From contig NZ_NFVA01000039.1 of assembly GCF_002264395.1 (NCBI RefSeq), positions 1 through 61,685 on the forward strand: a stretch of DNA of 61,685 bases, read 5' to 3'. This DNA comes from Paenibacillus sp. VTT E-133291. Its GTDB lineage: Bacteria; Bacillota; Bacilli; Paenibacillales; Paenibacillaceae. Below the pieces are notes generated by a model. It was not told the origin of the DNA. It worked only from the letters and a program-made list of their open reading frames with translations, and did not search any database. Positions within the stretch are counted from its first letter, which is position 1; every line of letters begins with the position of its first letter. This document shows, in pieces, positions 41,951 to 51,611 of the stretch. The position numbers and the translations under genes were made by a program.

Positions 41951-41981
41951 ACGTCCTTCTAACAATACAATTAGAAGACGT
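41951..41981 (-). other. Hairpin in the rpmG leader
   Basis: ACGTCTTCTAA/TTAGAAGGACGT, about 11 bp with one bulge and a loop of eight bases, directly before the rpmG ribosome binding site. Confidence 0.5.
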
Positions 41982-42027
41982 AAATATTGATCCTAAAAAA
42001 AGCCGCGAATTTAGGCCTACCTAAAAC

Positions 42028-42057
42028 ACTTTAGCATAATGTCAAGGTCTGTGTCAA
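42028..42057 (-). promoter_or_regulatory. Sigma-A promoter of rpmG-secE-nusG
   Basis: TTGACA, 18 bases, TAAAGT on the minus strand, with TG one base before the -10. A second TTGACA sits within the spacer. The initial transcript can fold TTTAGG/CCTAAA. The stretch 42058-42278 further upstream shows no gene, tRNA or clear element. Confidence 0.65.
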
Positions 42058-42278
42058 CGAAAGAATTCCGTTCTGCACTGGGTAATTTCGGGTGTTATAG
42101 TCATATGGCCGTACCCTGTCCTTGGGTCTATCTCTTCCTCACACTTCGCTGTCTTCCTTATCATTATGGGGCATTCCGACTGTGTATAAACCTACCCTCA
42201 ACGGCAACAACTAAAATCGACTCAAATAGAATTTTATGGTGTTAGCTCCTAATTCTATCTAAGCAATTTCATGAGACT

Positions 42279-42305
42279 AAAAAAAAGAACTCGATGTACG
42301 AGCCC
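42279..42305 (-). terminator. Terminator after sigH
   Basis: GGGCTCG/CGAGTTC (two G-U pairs) with a five-base loop, followed by eight T. Confidence 0.88.
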
Positions 42306-42324
42306 TCTTGTGTTCATTATATCA

Positions 42325-42969
42325 TTAATTGTCACGCACTTCTAGATATCTTTCTAATTTCCGCTTTACTCGTTGTAAAGCGTTGTCAATAGATTTCACA
42401 TGTCGCTTAAGATCTTCAGCAATTTCCTGATAAGATCGTCCGTCTAAATACAACATCAGAACCTTACGCTCTAGGTCACTTAAAATCTCTGCCATCTTAT
42501 CTTCAAGTCCAATGAATTCTTCTTGATTGATAATTAGCTCTTCTGGATCTAGTACCTGAGTTCCACAAATGACATCCATAAGCGTCCGGTCGGAATCTTC
42601 ATCATAAATGGGCTTGTCCAGAGAAACATAAGAATTAAGCGGAATATGCTTCTGACGAGTGGCCGTCTTAATAGCGGTTATAATCTGACGTGTTATGCAG
42701 AGCTCAGCAAAAGCCTTGAATGAAGAGAGCTTGTCACCTTTAAAGTCACGAATAGCCTTATAGAGACCAATCATTCCTTCTTGAACAATATCTTCACGAT
42801 CTGCCCCGATCAAGAAATAAGAGCGGGCTTTAGCACGTACAAAATTACGGTATTTATTAATTAAGTGTTCCAATGCGCCACTGTCGCCACCACGGAAAGC
42901 CTCGACAATCTCTTCATCACTTATGAAATCATACTCGGACAGCATTATTTCCTTGAGGTCGACACTCAC
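42325..42969 (-). CDS. sigH: RNA polymerase sigma factor SigH
   Basis: 214 residues from a GTG seven bases after GGGGGG; a longer ORF (225 residues) has an ATG without a ribosome binding site. Sigma-70 family: region 2 with RSYFLIGADREDIVQEGMIG and region 4 with the helix-turn-helix SYQEIAEDLKRHVKSIDNAL. SigH starts the transition state and sporulation, upstream of Spo0A genes. Own promoter at 43027-43056; order rae1-sigH-rpmG-secE is as in B. subtilis. Confidence 0.97.
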   Translation of the reverse strand: MSVDLKEIMLSEYDFISDEEIVEAFRGGDSGALEHLINKYRNFVRAKARSYFLIGADREDIVQEGMIGLYKAIRDFKGDKLSSFKAFAELCITRQIITAIKTATRQKHIPLNSYVSLDKPIYDEDSDRTLMDVICGTQVLDPEELIINQEEFIGLEDKMAEILSDLERKVLMLYLDGRSYQEIAEDLKRHVKSIDNALQRVKRKLERYLEVRDN

Positions 42970-43026
42970 CAAGAATCCCCCCGGCTGCAACGCAAGACAC
43001 ATCGTTACTTCGCGAAATATAGGATC

Positions 43027-43056
43027 AGTATATATTATGTTACCTTACACCGTCAA
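43027..43056 (-). promoter_or_regulatory. Sigma-A promoter of sigH
   Basis: TTGACG, 18 bases, TATACT on the minus strand; leader about 50 bases to the GTG start. Confidence 0.7.
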
Positions 43057-43127
43057 CCGGATTTGTCCAAAATCAATCTGCAATAGCATAAAATGGAATA
43101 AAAATATCACCTAAATCTTCCCACTTG

Positions 43128-43649
43128 TCACTGCCTACGCCATTTTTCCAATTTACTACGCACATCAGGAGGCAGCTTATCTTCTAAGGAATGACGTGTA
43201 GAACTGATGCTACCAGGTTCAATAGCTTTTTTAACTTGCTTCTGGTTCTCCTCAATTTCCAGGTGTAGCTCCCTTGCAGAGATTCGCAATGCACCTTGGG
43301 CAAAAATAATATGCTGCTCTATAAGATCACTAGTAGCTACATAGATCTGCCGGCGCCGATTGCTAAATTCCCCAACCAGTCGCTCAATGCATTCATCTGC
43401 GGTTTCTTTTTCCTTGGTGAAATACACCTGAACCTTACCCTGGACAAATGACCTTCCTAACCCTGGAACACGGTATGCATCAAAAACTGCAATCACTCTT
43501 CGTCCTGAGTAAGCTTGGTAATCCGCCAGCAAATCCATTAAGCGGTCGCGTGCTTCCTGCATACCAATCTGGGACAGTGCCGCAAGTTCCGGCCAGCCAC
43601 CGATCATATTGTACCCGTCCACAAGCAGCACATCGCGCCAGTCGGCCAT
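43128..43649 (-). CDS. rae1: NYN-domain ribosome-associated endoribonuclease Rae1
   Basis: 173 residues. PIN-like NYN fold with VLLVDGYNMIGGWPEL at the start and acidic residues at AVFDAYR, TADECIERL and VATSDLIEQ. B. subtilis Rae1 (YacP) enters the ribosomal A site and cuts certain mRNAs during translation. The ATG is two bases after the rlmB stop, with AGGGAT upstream, so the two are coupled. Confidence 0.93.
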   Translation of the reverse strand: MADWRDVLLVDGYNMIGGWPELAALSQIGMQEARDRLMDLLADYQAYSGRRVIAVFDAYRVPGLGRSFVQGKVQVYFTKEKETADECIERLVGEFSNRRRQIYVATSDLIEQHIIFAQGALRISARELHLEIEENQKQVKKAIEPGSISSTRHSLEDKLPPDVRSKLEKWRRQ

Positions 43650-43651
43650 AG

Positions 43652-44416
43652 TTATCCCTGCTGTTGCCGAAGGCGTACCACTTCATACATAATGACTCCT
43701 GCGGCGACAGAGGCATTTAATGAATTGATTTTTCCGGCCATCGGCAGCTTAAGTAATACATCACATTTTTCACGAATCAAGCGTCCCATTCCTTTATTCT
43801 CATTACCGATTACAACAGCTACCGGTCCTGTGAAAATATTGGATCCAAACAGATTCTGATCTGTATCCACATCCGTACCTACTACCCAGACTCCCTGCTC
43901 TTTCAGACGATCAATGGTCTGACCTAGGTTAGTGACCCGCGCAACCGGAACATATTCCACGGCACCTGCTGATGTTTTGGAGACGGTAGCAGTAATCTGA
44001 GCCGAACGGCGTTTAGGTACGATTACTCCATGCACTCCAGTACAATCTGCTGTCCGCAGAATGGATCCCAGGTTATGCGGATCTTCAATCTCATCCAGTA
44101 AAATCAAGAATGCAGGCTCTCCTTTGGCTTCAGCTGCAGCCAGCAGATCATCTACCTCGACATAGGCAAAAGGTGCCGCTTGAGCAACTACCCCCTGATG
44201 TTGAACTCCAGGCGCAAGTTGATCCAGCTTACGCTTGTCCACATGCTGAATGACAATCCCCGCTTTACGTGCTTCAGCGACGATTGGTGCGGTCAGATGC
44301 TTCTGGGCCGTTTCTGCAATCCATATTTTATTTAAGGTACGACCCCCACGAAGCGCCTCAAGCACTGAATGCTTCCCAGCCAATATTTCCTCTTCTGTCT
44401 TCAAATCTTCTTCCAT
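43652..44416 (-). CDS. rlmB: 23S rRNA (guanosine-2'-O-)-methyltransferase RlmB family
   Basis: 254 residues from the ATG eight bases after AGGAG. An N-terminal L30e-like substrate-binding domain (AGKHSVLEALRGGRTLNKIW) is followed by the SPOUT trefoil-knot domain with DEIEDPHNLGSILRTADCTG, AVVIGNENKGMGRLIREKCD and LPMAGKINSLNASVAAGV, motifs 1-3 of the TrmH/SpoU family. The likely target is the 23S rRNA. Confidence 0.95.
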   Translation of the reverse strand: MEEDLKTEEEILAGKHSVLEALRGGRTLNKIWIAETAQKHLTAPIVAEARKAGIVIQHVDKRKLDQLAPGVQHQGVVAQAAPFAYVEVDDLLAAAEAKGEPAFLILLDEIEDPHNLGSILRTADCTGVHGVIVPKRRSAQITATVSKTSAGAVEYVPVARVTNLGQTIDRLKEQGVWVVGTDVDTDQNLFGSNIFTGPVAVVIGNENKGMGRLIREKCDVLLKLPMAGKINSLNASVAAGVIMYEVVRLRQQQG

Positions 44417-44453
44417 GTTCACTTCTCCTATTCTCTATTTCGCAAAAGCCTTA

Positions 44454-44888
44454 TCAAGGCTGTTTCAACATAAACTGTATGCCACTGTTCACAATTTCTT
44501 GTATTCTCTCCTGTTGACCTGTGTAGTATAAGTAACCTATCAGACACTCAAAAGCAGTAGCATGACGGTATTCAAGCACATCTGCATTCTTAGGAATACT
44601 TCCCGATTTAGCATTTCTCCCCTGACGGGCGACATCTTTTTCCTCTTCTGTGAGACTTGACTCCAAAAATCCAAGTATTGCACTCTGCGCCTTAGCGGAT
44701 ACAAGTCCTGTAGCAGAGCGATGCAAATGGTTTGGGCGCAAATTCGGAAGAGATACTAAATACTGGCGAACTGACACTTCGTAAATGGCATCTCCTACAT
44801 AGGCAAGCACAATTGGCGAGAGGAGTCGCGCAGGTTTGGAAGGCTCGTAAGGAAACCACCCGTTCTGAAACTTGCGTTCCTCACTCAT
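44454..44888 (-). CDS. mrnC: Mini-ribonuclease III (MrnC)
   Basis: 144 residues: an RNase III catalytic domain alone, without a double-stranded RNA-binding domain. Acidic motif AYVGDAIYEVSVRQYL and the second acidic site ECLIGYLYY. Matures the ends of 23S rRNA in Bacillota. Its ATG overlaps the cysS stop by four bases (ATGA). Confidence 0.95.
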   Translation of the reverse strand: MSEERKFQNGWFPYEPSKPARLLSPIVLAYVGDAIYEVSVRQYLVSLPNLRPNHLHRSATGLVSAKAQSAILGFLESSLTEEEKDVARQGRNAKSGSIPKNADVLEYRHATAFECLIGYLYYTGQQERIQEIVNSGIQFMLKQP

Positions 44889-46294
44889 TTACGCCGCCAC
44901 CGCATTCCTTGCGGAGTATCCTCAAGCAATATGCCCAAGCGCCCTAATTCATCACGAATCTCATCGGACCGGCTCCAATTCTTATTCTTACGCGCTTCAA
45001 CCCGCTCCGCGATCAATCTTTCAACTTCTTCACTCGCGATCTCTTCTTCTTCATGCTCAGGTGTCAAACGCAGCACAGCATTCATTTCCCCAAAAGCTTG
45101 CAGCAGCGCAGCAAAATCAGCAGGGGCTGCTTCACTATTCGCAAGGGTATGGTTTGCAAGACTCACCCAATCAAACATAGCGGTAATCGCATCAGGGGTA
45201 TTAAAGTCATCCTGCATTCTAGCATGAAAATTGGCCACAATAGCAGATAACTTATCATTAATCTCTAAGCTGACCTCACCCTGAGCACCTTCAGCAGCAA
45301 GTTCAAGACGATGCTTAACGTTACTTTCTGCAAGTGAGATACGTTCTACGCTCTTTTCAGCTGAAGTCATTGAATCCACCGAGAAGTTCAACGGATTACG
45401 ATAATGGGTCGACAGCATGAAATAACGAATAGTCCCAGCTTTAAATTGCCCACGGATATCTTTCACAAGCCAACCGTTACCCAATGATTTCGACATTTTT
45501 TCATCACCGATGTTGATAAATCCATTGTGCATCCAGTAATTAGAGAGTGGCTTACCCGTCAGAGCTTCTGTCTGAGCGCATTCGCATTCATGATGCGGGA
45601 ACTGCAAATCTTGTCCACCCCCGTGGATGTCCATCGTATCCCCCAAGAACTCTCTTGCCATGGCCGAGCATTCAATATGCCAGCCAGGGCGTCCATTTCC
45701 CCATGGGCTCTGCCAGTACACTTCACCTGGTTTTGCTGCTTTCCACAGCACAAAGTCCTCAGGTTTCTCTTTCCGTGAGTCTACCTCCACGCGAATACCA
45801 AACTGTAATTCATCCAGATTCTGACGGGACAGTTTACCGTAGTCTTCAAATTTGGAAGTGCGGTAGTATACATCGCCACCACTCTCGTAGGCATACCCTT
45901 TTTCCTCAAGCTCTTTAATGAATTCAATGATCAGCTCCATGCTTTCTGTTACCCGCGGATTCAATGTTGCCGGCTTTACTCCAAGCCCTTCAAGATCCTC
46001 ACGATAAGCATTAATGAAAATCTCAGCAACCTCTGCTACGGAAGTGTTCATTTCTTCTGCTTTGCGTATCAGTTTATCATCTACATCTGTGAAGTTCGTA
46101 ACATACCGTACCTCATTGCCGAGTTGCTCCAAATAATTCCGGACCATATCAAAGACAATAATAGGCCTAGCATTTCCGATATGCATATATCCGTAAACGG
46201 TTGGACCACATACATACATTTTCACCTTGCCCGACTCTTGAGGCACAAACTGCTCCTTACTGCGTGTCATTGTGTTGTAAATTTGTAAAGCCAT
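44885..46294 (-). CDS. cysS: Cysteinyl-tRNA synthetase
   Basis: 469 residues from the ATG (MALQIYNTMTRSKEQFV); an extension of 23 residues is rejected. Class I synthetase with zinc ligand Cys29, MHIGN (37-41), the zinc-site GGGQDLQFPHHECECAQ region, and DEKMSKSLGN. Co-transcribed with cysE under a Cys-type T-box, linking synthesis of Cys with its charging. Confidence 0.97.
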   Translation of the reverse strand: MALQIYNTMTRSKEQFVPQESGKVKMYVCGPTVYGYMHIGNARPIIVFDMVRNYLEQLGNEVRYVTNFTDVDDKLIRKAEEMNTSVAEVAEIFINAYREDLEGLGVKPATLNPRVTESMELIIEFIKELEEKGYAYESGGDVYYRTSKFEDYGKLSRQNLDELQFGIRVEVDSRKEKPEDFVLWKAAKPGEVYWQSPWGNGRPGWHIECSAMAREFLGDTMDIHGGGQDLQFPHHECECAQTEALTGKPLSNYWMHNGFINIGDEKMSKSLGNGWLVKDIRGQFKAGTIRYFMLSTHYRNPLNFSVDSMTSAEKSVERISLAESNVKHRLELAAEGAQGEVSLEINDKLSAIVANFHARMQDDFNTPDAITAMFDWVSLANHTLANSEAAPADFAALLQAFGEMNAVLRLTPEHEEEEIASEEVERLIAERVEARKNKNWSRSDEIRDELGRLGILLEDTPQGMRWRRK

Positions 46295-46343
46295 CCTATT
46301 CCAACCCTTTCTTTTGTCCCGATTCCTTAAGTACCGGATATGC

Positions 46344-47036
46344 TTAAATTTCGTAATCACCAATGTACTGCTGAGTTTCGACTAGCCGCTGCGCGGTCTT
46401 TTGCTTATCTTCTCCGCCAAGCTTCTCTCTGATCTCTTCGATCTCTTTTTGCAGAAATCGAAGTGAATCTACAAGCGGGTCTGGCATCTTGGTATGATCC
46501 AAGCGATCGGATACACGTTCACCGTTACGTTTTACTACACGGCCCGGATTTCCTACTACCGTACTATTATTTGGGACTTCACGCAGTACAACCGCATTCG
46601 AACCTATATTTGAATTGTCACCGATACGAAACGATCCTAATACCTTCGCACCAGAACCAATAACTACATTGTTGCCAACTGTGGGATGGCGCTTACCTTT
46701 TTCTTTCCCTGTCCCCCCGAGTGTAACCCCTTGATAGATAATAACATCATCACCGATTTCACAGGTTTCTCCAATAACAATCCCCATACCATGGTCGATA
46801 AACAGCCTATTTCCGATGACAGCTCCGGGATGGATTTCAACACCGGTCATAAATCTACTAAACTGTGAGACCATACGGGCCATTGTATACCAGCGGCGTT
46901 TGAAAAAAGAATGGGCAATCCGGTGACCCCAAATGGCGTGCAACCCTGCATATGTGAAGACAACCTCGAACCAGCTGCGGGCTGCGGGATCGTTATCAAA
47001 TACCGCCCGAATGTCCGACTTAATATGCTTAAACAT
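46344..47036 (-). CDS. cysE: Serine O-acetyltransferase CysE
   Basis: 230 residues from the ATG seven bases after GAGG (a GTG one codon earlier is possible). N-terminal helical part, then a left-handed beta helix built of hexapeptide repeats (GVEIHPGAVIGNRLFIDHGM; VIGETCEIGDDVIIYQGVTL). Makes O-acetylserine, the carbon acceptor for sulfide, so it pairs functionally with cysH-sat elsewhere in the window. The C-terminus extends beyond the hexapeptide region. Confidence 0.97.
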   Translation of the reverse strand: MFKHIKSDIRAVFDNDPAARSWFEVVFTYAGLHAIWGHRIAHSFFKRRWYTMARMVSQFSRFMTGVEIHPGAVIGNRLFIDHGMGIVIGETCEIGDDVIIYQGVTLGGTGKEKGKRHPTVGNNVVIGSGAKVLGSFRIGDNSNIGSNAVVLREVPNNSTVVGNPGRVVKRNGERVSDRLDHTKMPDPLVDSLRFLQKEIEEIREKLGGEDKQKTAQRLVETQQYIGDYEI

Positions 47037-47176
47037 CACGGTTCCTCTCTTCTTGACTCCCCCATCTCCTGTTTACAGGTACACAAGGAAGGTATTGTCT
47101 CCAATCCATCATTCTTATCATACATATGCTGTGGGTGTTTGCTTGGTTTGTTATATTAGAAAAGATACCCCGAAAC

Positions 47177-47208
47177 AAAAAAAGCCCCTGCAGCATAAAG
47201 CTGCAGAG
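47177..47208 (-). terminator. T-box regulatory terminator
   Basis: CTCTGCAGC/GCTGCAGGGG, with a five-base loop, followed by seven T; the off-state of the T-box. Confidence 0.93.
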
Positions 47209-47484
47209 ACGTTTAACCGCGGTTCCACTCTGCTTGAACGAATCAAACAGACTGCTGTTGTTACCATCGGCAGAGTTCCTTCGTTCCACTTGGCATCATT
47301 AACGGCGATGTACCCGGCGCGATCTAACGAGCCTTTAGGATCGTTCAACCGTGCAGCTCACAGGCGCATGTTCTGCCCCGGACAAATGAATAACTCCCAG
47401 CCCGAAAGGGTATCCCTTTCTCGGTTATTCTCTCTGGCAATTGCCTTTATGGACGTACTTCTCCTGATCACAGCTATTATCATA
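47178..47484 (-). promoter_or_regulatory. T-box riboswitch for cysteine, upstream of cysE-cysS
   Basis: Stem I region with AGAGAG and the pair GAATAAC/GTTATTC, then a likely specifier TGC (Cys) in GAACATGCGCC (TGC at 47366-47368). The T-box sequence GAGTGGAACCGCGG (around 47219-47231) has a TGGA bulge that pairs with a UCCA acceptor end, as expected for tRNA-Cys (U73). A terminator follows. Uncharged tRNA-Cys should turn the operon on. Confidence 0.93.
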
Positions 47485-47491
47485 TGGTTCT

Positions 47492-47521
47492 ATCTTAGCG
47501 TAAAAGCTAAGGGACTGACAA
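47492..47521 (-). promoter_or_regulatory. Promoter of the cysE operon
   Basis: TTGTCA, 18 bases, TAAGAT on the minus strand, placing transcript start just before T-box stem I. The spacer and -10 contain the hairpin CTTAGC/GCTAAG. Confidence 0.6.
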
Positions 47522-47547
47522 GAGGCTTAATGATAAGTAATACTACC

Positions 47548-49011
47548 TTAAGCTCCTTTAATTTGTGATTTCAAACGTTCGATGACACGGTTTTGGCCGA
47601 GCAAAGCAATCGTTATATTAAGATCACGTCCGTGCGTTTGTCCGGTTAAAGCCACACGTATCGGCATAAAGAGCGCTTTGCCTTTGTGCCCTGTTTCTTT
47701 CTGCACTTCCTTGATCAGTACAGCCATATTACTAGCGCTGAAATCCTGACAAGCTTCAACCTTAGCTAGAAAAGCAGACAAAACTTCAGGCACTTGGCTT
47801 TCCGCCAGAACCTGCGCCGCTTCTGTTTCTAACTCCAGATGGCTGCGGAAGAATAGTTCAGATAGCTCTACGATATCGGAGGCAGAGGTCATCTGCTCTT
47901 GATACAGTGCTACAAGGCTTTCTGCCCATGCCTGCTGCTCATCATTCAGCTCAGCCGGTATTTTTCCCGCTTTTTGCAGATGTGGAATCGCTAATGCCGA
48001 GATCCGTTTAGGATCAGCATGCTTAATATAGTGATTATTTAGATGCGCCAGCTTGTGCTTATCGAATACAGCCGGACTTTTGGACAAACGGTCCGCATCA
48101 AAAATAGAAATAAGTTCTTCTTTACTGAAGATCTCCTCTTCTCCCTCTGGCGACCAGCCCAGTAGAGAAATGAAGTTAACCAAAGCCTCAGGCAAGTAAC
48201 CCAATTCATCATATTGCTCAATAAATGTAATTACAGATTGATCCCGCTTGCTAAGTTTCTTATGGTTGTCACCGACAATCAGTGTCATATGACCAAATAT
48301 TGGGGGTTTCCAACCAAGAGCCTCATAGATCATAAGCTGACGTGGTGTGTTGGAAATATGATCTTCCCCACGTAGTACATGGGTGATAGCCATCAAATAA
48401 TCATCAACAGCTACCGCAAAGTTATAGGTCGGAATTCCGTCCTTCTTCACGATAACAAAATCACCCATTTCTTTCGTATCAAAAGAAATAGTACCTTTTA
48501 CGATATCATCGAACGTGTACGTACGATCTTCTGGTACACGGAAGCGAATGCTAGCTACTCGTCCCTCAGCTTCAAAGGCAAGGCGTTGTTCTTCCGTCAA
48601 ATCACGGTGTTTGCCGGAATATCGAGGGGTTTCTCCACGTGCAGTCTGTTCTTCACGTTCTGCTTCCAGTTCTTCCTCTGTGCAGTAGCAGCGGTAAGCC
48701 AAACCTTTATCCAGCAAATCCTGCCAATATACACGATATAGGTCAAGACGTTCAGTCTGGCGGTAAGGTCCGTACTCTCCGCCAACATCAACACTCTCAT
48801 CCCAATCCATGCCTAGCCATTTCAAATACTTAAGCTGGCTCTCTTCGCCGCCTGCGACATTGCGCTTCACGTCTGTATCTTCAATTCTGATGATGAACTT
48901 ACCGCCTTGATTACGGGCGAACAGATAGTTAAACAGCGCCGTTCTGGCGTTACCTATATGTAAATGTCCCGTAGGGCTCGGTGCATAACGCACCCGGACT
49001 TGATCCGTCAT
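47548..49011 (-). CDS. gltX: Glutamyl-tRNA synthetase
   Basis: 487 residues. Class I synthetase with [15 protein letters not shown] at the N-terminus and KKLSKRDQS in the C-terminal half of the catalytic part; C-terminal anticodon-binding domain. In Bacillota the enzyme usually also charges tRNA-Gln with Glu for later amidation. Precedes the T-box-controlled cysE operon. Confidence 0.97.
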   Translation of the reverse strand: MTDQVRVRYAPSPTGHLHIGNARTALFNYLFARNQGGKFIIRIEDTDVKRNVAGGEESQLKYLKWLGMDWDESVDVGGEYGPYRQTERLDLYRVYWQDLLDKGLAYRCYCTEEELEAEREEQTARGETPRYSGKHRDLTEEQRLAFEAEGRVASIRFRVPEDRTYTFDDIVKGTISFDTKEMGDFVIVKKDGIPTYNFAVAVDDYLMAITHVLRGEDHISNTPRQLMIYEALGWKPPIFGHMTLIVGDNHKKLSKRDQSVITFIEQYDELGYLPEALVNFISLLGWSPEGEEEIFSKEELISIFDADRLSKSPAVFDKHKLAHLNNHYIKHADPKRISALAIPHLQKAGKIPAELNDEQQAWAESLVALYQEQMTSASDIVELSELFFRSHLELETEAAQVLAESQVPEVLSAFLAKVEACQDFSASNMAVLIKEVQKETGHKGKALFMPIRVALTGQTHGRDLNITIALLGQNRVIERLKSQIKGA

Positions 49012-49064
49012 TATATTCCCTCCGCTTCATATGGTTAAAACTTAGATTTGCTACTTAGACCATC

Positions 49065-49553
49065 TCAAGATGATATCACATCTTGGAGTAGACAGACAAT
49101 AGATTGTGCGGCAATTCCTTCGCCACGACCGGCAAAACCAAGCTGTTCAGTAGTCGTAGCTTTAACGTTCACCTTGGACGGGTCCGCGTGAAGCGCACGA
49201 GCGATAATCTCCGTCATTTGTGGAATGTACGGCGCCATCTTTGGTTTTTGGGCAATAATCGTTGAATCGATATTCCCAAGCTTGTACCCTCGCTCTCTAG
49301 CAAGTGCCCACACTTGTTCTAATAATTTCAAGCTATCCGCGTCCTTAAACGCTGGATCTGTGTCCGGAAAATGTCTGCCAATATCACCAAGTCCTAGTGC
49401 GCCTAGAATCGCGTCACTTACTGCGTGCAGCAAAACATCAGCATCGGAATGTCCTACTAATCCTTTTTCATAAGGAATCGTAACGCCTCCAATAATACAA
49501 GGCCTTCCCTCAACCAGTTGATGTACATCAAATCCTTGTCCTACAGCGATCAT
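49065..49553 (-). CDS. ispF: 2-C-methyl-D-erythritol 2,4-cyclodiphosphate synthase
   Basis: 162 residues; metal ligands Asp9, His11 and His43 in GFDVHQL and [19 protein letters not shown]-terminal [19 protein letters not shown]. Fifth step of the non-mevalonate isoprenoid pathway. Its ATG overlaps the ispD stop (ATGA). Confidence 0.97.
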   Translation of the reverse strand: MIAVGQGFDVHQLVEGRPCIIGGVTIPYEKGLVGHSDADVLLHAVSDAILGALGLGDIGRHFPDTDPAFKDADSLKLLEQVWALARERGYKLGNIDSTIIAQKPKMAPYIPQMTEIIARALHADPSKVNVKATTTEQLGFAGRGEGIAAQSIVCLLQDVISS

Positions 49554-50248
49554 GATTGTCCCTCTCCCCTGTTTCTTTCTGTGAATTCTGCAAAATCCAA
49601 ATCATCTGGCGTCGTAATCTTAATATTTCTGTAGCTTCCCTCTACCACAGAAACCGGAATACCAGCACGCTCTGCCAAGCTGGAATCATCAGTACCTAGA
49701 AATCCATCCCGCTCCGCGGCCGCATAGGCATCCAGCAATTCAGAAAGACGAAAAGTCTGCGGGGTTTGAATCGCCCACAGACTTCGCCGATCCGGCGTAG
49801 ACAGTACTCTACCTTCGTTATCTACCTGTTTGATCGTATCTTTGACGGGTACAGCAAGAACTGAAGCGCCGATCTGCTTCGCTCGCTCGTAACATGCCTC
49901 AATTTCATTCGGCTGCACAAACGGACGAACACCATCATGTACCATTACCCACTGTGTCGTAAGTTTCAACAATCCTTTATGTACGGAATGCTGACGCTCA
50001 GATCCACCAGCCACTATAGCCTTAACCTTGTCCAGCTTATAGAGCTGTATCCATTCCCGGCAACGCTCAATATCTTCCTTACCGGTTACGAGCACGATTT
50101 CGGAAATCAAGTCATGCTGCTGAAATACTTCCAGCGTATGAACGATTACTGGTTTACCCTGTAGTAACAGATATTGCTTGCTCTCTACAGTCCCCATTCG
50201 CGTTCCTCTGCCTGCCGCCACAATGACGACGCCCACACTGTTTGACAT
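49550..50248 (-). CDS. ispD: 2-C-methyl-D-erythritol 4-phosphate cytidylyltransferase
   Basis: 232 residues. Nucleotide-binding [29 protein letters not shown], and [11 protein letters not shown] near the C-terminus. Third step of the non-mevalonate pathway. ATG after AGGAG. Paired with ispF. Confidence 0.97.
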   Translation of the reverse strand: MSNSVGVVIVAAGRGTRMGTVESKQYLLLQGKPVIVHTLEVFQQHDLISEIVLVTGKEDIERCREWIQLYKLDKVKAIVAGGSERQHSVHKGLLKLTTQWVMVHDGVRPFVQPNEIEACYERAKQIGASVLAVPVKDTIKQVDNEGRVLSTPDRRSLWAIQTPQTFRLSELLDAYAAAERDGFLGTDDSSLAERAGIPVSVVEGSYRNIKITTPDDLDFAEFTERNRGEGQS

Positions 50249-50343
50249 TACTCAGGCTCCTGTCTTTCACGTATATTCCCATCATAACGTGTTTGGCGGG
50301 CATTTCCAACCCATAGGACATTTGCCGTGCACTTTATCTACGC

Positions 50344-51432
50344 TTATTGTGCTTTTTCCAGCAGCTTTGGCTTCGCAAATATCATCCGTCCAGCTGAAGT
50401 TTGAAGCACACTCGTGACGAGAACCTCCATCGTGGTTCCGATGTATTCCCGTCCGCCTTCCACAACGATCATTGTTCCATCGTCTAAATAGGCTACCCCT
50501 TGTCCATGCTCTTTGCCATCCTTAATGACCTGAACTACGATTTCCTCACCAGGTAACACTACGGGCTTCACGGCATTCGCAAGATCATTAATATTCAGGA
50601 CTGAGACTCCCTGTAATTCGCAAACCTTATTCAAGTTGAAGTCATTAGTAACTACTTTACCTCGCAGCACCTTCGCTAACTTCACCAGCTTACTATCCAC
50701 CTCAGAGATTTCTTCAAAATCTCCCTCATAGATTAACACCTTCACATCGAGCTCTTTTTGGATTTTATTGAGTATATCAAGTCCCCGCCGTCCACGATTC
50801 CGTTTCAAAAGATCCGAAGAATCTGCGATGTGCTGGAGCTCCTCAAGTACGAATTCCGGTATGACAATCGTTCCTTCAATAAATCCGGTTTTGCAAATAT
50901 CAGCGATCCGACCATCAATAATAACGCTTGTATCGAGGATTTTATGTTCCTCCAGCCCACGACCTTCCGGCTCAGCCGCTTGCCCCCAGCGTCCAGTTGT
51001 CCAAAGTGCAGCTAGTTCCTCTTTTTTCTCCAGACCGATCCGCAGCCCCATATATCCAAAAGCTAACGTAACGGGTACCTGCAGCAACTGCCCAGCTTTT
51101 CCAAGCCAAATCATTGCAGGATATAACAGAAGAGATAGCAAAAGCCCCCCTGTAAGCCCAGCTGCACCTGCAGCTAATTCATTCATTGGTATACGCGAAC
51201 AGTACAGAACCGCCTCCCGCAGTTTTGAACCTCCCCATTCCGCGCATAAAGACCCCGCAAACAAAAAAATAATGGCACCCAGCACCGTAAACAAAATGCT
51301 TCCCTCTACAGGTAAACTTTCACTCAGCTTTTCCATCCCCTTAGGGAATCCTCTTTCAAGCGCATGGTATAGCGAAAAACCAGACCAAGCACCACATATT
51401 AAAGCAAAAGACAATATCACTTTTTTCCACAT
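50344..51432 (-). CDS. Membrane protein with PIN and TRAM domains (YacL family)
   Basis: 362 residues. Four hydrophobic segments occupy the first half (about 1-130). A PIN nuclease-like domain follows with acidic residues in [22 protein letters not shown] and [11 protein letters not shown], then a C-terminal TRAM domain ([20 protein letters not shown]). The arrangement suggests a membrane-tethered RNA-binding or RNA-cutting protein; the biological role is not established. Conserved next to disA-radA across Bacillota. Confidence 0.9.
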   Translation of the reverse strand: MWKKVILSFALICGAWSGFSLYHALERGFPKGMEKLSESLPVEGSILFTVLGAIIFLFAGSLCAEWGGSKLREAVLYCSRIPMNELAAGAAGLTGGLLLSLLLYPAMIWLGKAGQLLQVPVTLAFGYMGLRIGLEKKEELAALWTTGRWGQAAEPEGRGLEEHKILDTSVIIDGRIADICKTGFIEGTIVIPEFVLEELQHIADSSDLLKRNRGRRGLDILNKIQKELDVKVLIYEGDFEEISEVDSKLVKLAKVLRGKVVTNDFNLNKVCELQGVSVLNINDLANAVKPVVLPGEEIVVQVIKDGKEHGQGVAYLDDGTMIVVEGGREYIGTTMEVLVTSVLQTSAGRMIFAKPKLLEKAQ

Positions 51433-51530
51433 AACCTAACGCACCTCCTTTTTATTCATCCTTGAATGATCAATACCTCACCAGTATGTTCCAATTTTCA
51501 AGACGATAAACTTGGGATAGCGCTGGAATT

Positions 51531-51569
51531 GCAAAAAGGCTTTGCCATCCCCTAAGGACGACAAAGCCT
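51531..51569 (-). terminator. Terminator after pssA
   Basis: AGGCTTTG/CAAAGCCT with an inner GTCCTTAGGGGA that resembles the core of the interspersed repeat; followed by TTTTTGC on the minus strand. Confidence 0.85.
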
Positions 51570-51611
51570 CTAGCTATAATTATATTAGTTCAACCTTACT
51601 ACAAGACTGCT

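Noticed and set aside
42058..42278. tRNA gene or small protein between sigH and rpmG
   Set aside because: No tRNA T-loop or acceptor pairing was found. A 36-codon minus-strand ORF (MIRKTAKCEEE...) lacks a ribosome binding site and has no clear coding signature.
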